NCBI GenBank assembly: GCA_035500455.1
Contig: DATJXG010000345.1
Span: forward strand, 1-25,393
DNA length: 25,393 nucleotides
DNA from: DATJXG01 sp035500455
GTDB taxonomy: Bacteria; Acidobacteriota; Terriglobia; Terriglobales; Acidobacteriaceae
Reading direction: 5' to 3'
Numbering within the stretch: position 1 is the first letter of the stretch; every line of letters begins with the position of its first letter. The notes beneath the pieces were generated by a model. That model did no database searches. It was not told the DNA's origin and saw only the letters and a list, made by a program, of their open reading frames with translations. Positions 23,349 to 25,393 of the stretch are shown here, in pieces. Made by a program: the position numbers and the translations under genes.

Positions 23349-24770
23349 ATGAAGAACTCCTTTCCTGTGGCTGCATTGATGTTTGCCCTCAGTTGTGCAT
23401 TACTGTTTGCTCCGCCAGCGGTGCCGTTTGCGGCGGCGCAAACCGCGGCTGCGGCGACCCAGGAAACACCTCCAGCGGCTCCCGCCGCCAATCAGAATTC
23501 CACCGATCTCTCTCAGAAAGTCAAAGACCTCGAGCAGGAAATTGAGGAACTGCGCGCCCAGATGGCGGCGCTGAAAGACCAGCAGCCCAAGCCTCCATCC
23601 GTGGCTGTTGTGGCGTCCACCGGAGTTCCTCCCTTGACTTCCGCGGCACTGGCCGTGCCTGCCTTGCCTTTGGCCCAGGCGGCGACTCCGGCCCCCGCGC
23701 CGGAAAAAGTCTCTCTCGCCGGCCTGCTCGGTCCCACGACCTTGAGCGGCTTTGTCGATGTGTACTACGACTACAACTCCAACCAGCCGGCGTCACGCAC
23801 CACCGCCTTGCGCAATTTCGATATCAACTCCGGGCAGTTCGGCTTGAACATGATCGAGTTGGTGGCGGATAAAGCGCCTGACGCTGCCGCCAGCCGCCTC
23901 GGCTACCACGTCGCCCTGGGTTTTGGCGAAGCCATGAACCAGGTGAATAGCGGCTCGGAGTTGGGCTTCGATCAATACCTGAAGGAAGGTTACCTGGAAT
24001 ATCTCGCGCCCGTCGGCAAGGGCCTGCAGATCAACGTCGGTAAGTTCGTGACTCCGGCCGGCGCCGAAGTCATCGAATCCAAGGACAACTGGAACTACTC
24101 GCGAGGCATTCTGTTCGCCTGGGCGATCCCTTACTTCCACTTCGGCATGAGTGCGAAGTATGCCTTCAACAGCAAATTTGCTCTCACCGGATACCTGGTG
24201 AACGGCTGGAACAACAGCGTAGACAACAACAGCGGCAAAACCACCGGCTTCAGCGCCGCCTGGACGCCGAACAGCAAGTTCAGCCTCACTCAGAACTATC
24301 TTGTCGGGCCGGAGCAGGCCGACGACAACTCAGATTTCCGCCAGCTCCTGGACACCGTCGTAAGCTATAGCCCCAACGCCAAGCTGTCGTTCCTGGCGAA
24401 CTACGACTACGGCCACGACCGCCAGGAGACCGACCCCGGGCCGCCGCGATTGACCTCGCCGGTGTGGTGGAGCGGCGTGGCCGGGTACATCAAGTACGCT
24501 CCCAACGACAAGTGGTACGTCGCCACCCGCGGCGAATATTTCAAGGACCACGATGGCTTTGCCACCGGAACGCCGCAGACGCTGGGTTCGTTCACTCTGA
24601 CCTTCCAGCGCATGCTGGCGGGGAAGCTTATGAGCCGCCTGGAGTATCGGCGTGACATGTCGGACCAGAACTTCTTCCCCTACCGGGCGGGGCAGTTCGG
24701 GAATAAGGACAACCAGAACACGGTGTCACTGGGCTTGATTTATGCATTCACCAGCGCCGACGCCAAGTAG
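23349..24770 (+). CDS. Outer-membrane beta-barrel porin (BBP2/OmpL-like)
   Basis: A 473-residue outer-membrane protein. Residues 1-30 are a Sec signal peptide (PFAAAQ end). Residues 53-79 form a short coiled coil (LSQKVKDLEQEIEELRAQMA), as in trimeric porins. After a Pro/Ala linker the barrel begins near residue 125: LSGFVDVYYDYNSNQPAS, FDINSGQFGLNMIELVADKA, GKFVTPAGAEVIESKDNWNY, and alternating amphipathic strands to VSLGLIYAFTSADAK. This matches the BBP2 (OmpL-like) putative porin family. Substrate is unknown. It is transcribed from its own upstream region, away from the GH114 genes. No other outer-membrane channel is encoded in the window, so a link to polymer export or to uptake of its breakdown products is possible but speculative. 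Confidence 0.82.
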   Translation: MKNSFPVAALMFALSCALLFAPPAVPFAAAQTAAAATQETPPAAPAANQNSTDLSQKVKDLEQEIEELRAQMAALKDQQPKPPSVAVVASTGVPPLTSAALAVPALPLAQAATPAPAPEKVSLAGLLGPTTLSGFVDVYYDYNSNQPASRTTALRNFDINSGQFGLNMIELVADKAPDAAASRLGYHVALGFGEAMNQVNSGSELGFDQYLKEGYLEYLAPVGKGLQINVGKFVTPAGAEVIESKDNWNYSRGILFAWAIPYFHFGMSAKYAFNSKFALTGYLVNGWNNSVDNNSGKTTGFSAAWTPNSKFSLTQNYLVGPEQADDNSDFRQLLDTVVSYSPNAKLSFLANYDYGHDRQETDPGPPRLTSPVWWSGVAGYIKYAPNDKWYVATRGEYFKDHDGFATGTPQTLGSFTLTFQRMLAGKLMSRLEYRRDMSDQNFFPYRAGQFGNKDNQNTVSLGLIYAFTSADAK

Positions 24771-25285
24771 GCGCCAACGTGGCTATGGAGACGTTGCCAG
24801 CACGTCTCTGCGAAGCAGCAGCGGAGGGATTTTAAGTAAGCACAGGAGGACCGGCAGGTGAGCACGCACGAGATCGGTTCCAGTGGTTTAGGAGGAGCAG
24901 GGCCGCACCTGGCAGGGCATTACGGCGTAACTACGCCGCCGATGAGTTTGCCAGAGTGAAGGTCACTGCTTCGCTGCGGACGCCAACTGGCATTGGCGTC
25001 CGCAGTAGCAAGGCAAGTTTTTCTACACGCGGGCTCGGCTTGGGCTCAACCCACAACCCCTACGACCAGCGCCCAAGCCGCGCCTGCACCAAGTTGCAGA
25101 ATAGAACTTCGGCCAGCAGAAATTCGCGCGAATCCTATCCAAACGCAATAGGCACCGTCAAGCTTTTTCTGGTGTCGCTAGTGGCGTAGTTCGAGGTCCT
25201 TCGTCTTTCCTCTGTGCACGAAGGAAACACACGAAGGAAGTCTGGTTCAACGCCTCAAGACTTCGTTTCTCGATGCGCGGTTTCA
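24771..25285. other. Intergenic region downstream of the porin gene
   Basis: About 515 bases without a supported gene. It holds a 7-bp hairpin GAGACGT/ACGTCTC at 24788-24808, a strong 13-bp hairpin at 24974-25005, and short CCTTCGT / ACGAAGG inverted copies at 25198-25237. A 77-codon open frame at 24956 runs through the large hairpin and has no protein-like features. Confidence 0.5.
24974..25005. terminator. Strong hairpin, probable terminator between porin and convergent gene
   Basis: A perfect 13-bp stem (CTGCGGACGCCAA / TTGGCGTCCGCAG) with loop CTGGCA. A T-run (GTTTTTCT) occurs about a dozen bases downstream on the plus strand, which is not ideal for a classical intrinsic terminator. It lies between two convergent genes, where a bidirectional terminator is expected. 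Confidence 0.5.
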
Positions 25286-25393
25286 CTACTGTACCGTGAG
25301 CGTCACCTGGATGTGATGCGTGGCAAAGCTCGCCTGGCCGGATTGCCCGCTGGTAGCCGTCACGGTGATGTTATAAGTGCCCGTCGGCGTTCC
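25286..25393 (-). CDS. C-terminus of an Ig-like-repeat secreted protein, truncated by window end
   Basis: On the minus strand an open frame enters from the window end and stops with TAG at 25286-25288. The 35 visible residues include GTPTGTYNITVTATSG and end with VTLTVQ. This is the usual last strand pair of the Ig-like (He_PIG/Big type) repeats found in large acidobacterial surface proteins. The rest of the gene lies beyond 25393, so function cannot be said. It is convergent with the porin gene. Confidence 0.75.
   Translation of the reverse strand, partial: GTPTGTYNITVTATSGQSGQASFATHHIQVTLTVQ

Overview
The window looks like chromosomal DNA of an acidobacterium (Acidobacteriota, probably Terriglobia). 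That guess is inferred from the GC-rich but evenly used code, long secreted proteins built from HYDIN-type (choice-of-anchor D) beta-sandwich repeats, a BBP2/OmpL-like porin, a PEGA-domain protein and a Tat-exported sugar isomerase-like protein. No rRNA, tRNA, CRISPR, phage or transposase gene is visible.

Layout. 1-1303: 3' part of a secreted polysaccharide deacetylase-like gene (copy 1), closed by a strong terminator. 1424-2389: Tat-exported TIM-barrel sugar isomerase-like gene. 2390-2686: structured leader. 2687-5500: deacetylase copy 2 (three HYDIN repeats). 5719-7037: a PEGA protein and an unknown secreted protein, overlapping by ATGA. 7038-7637: long leader related to the first. 7638-20321: a tightly packed six-gene operon: deacetylase copy 3 (ten HYDIN repeats), HlyD-like adaptor, PelF-like GT4 glycosyltransferase, GH135/Sph3-like hydrolase, PelG-like membrane transporter and an unrecognised polytopic membrane protein. 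It ends in a bidirectional terminator. 20432-22735: two GH114 endo-galactosaminidase-like genes on the opposite strand. 23349-24770: outer-membrane porin. 25286-25393: C-terminus of an Ig-like protein running off the window on the minus strand.

How it may work together (inference). PelF and PelG are the cytoplasmic polymerase and inner-membrane transporter of the Pel exopolysaccharide, a GalNAc/GalN polymer. The three other enzyme types, CE18 (Agd3), GH135 (Sph3) and GH114 (Ega3), are the secreted deacetylase and hydrolases known from the fungal galactosaminogalactan (GAG) system. Here they sit together: the deacetylase and GH135 inside the operon with pelF/pelG, the GH114 genes convergent to it. 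The standard Pel parts PelA, PelB, PelC, PelD and PelE are not seen. The locus is therefore best read as a bacterial galactosamine-containing exopolysaccharide system that combines a Pel-type synthase/transporter with a GAG-type processing set. Two deacetylase genes share a conserved structured 5' leader and the two GH114 genes share another promoter-proximal block, which suggests coordinated control.
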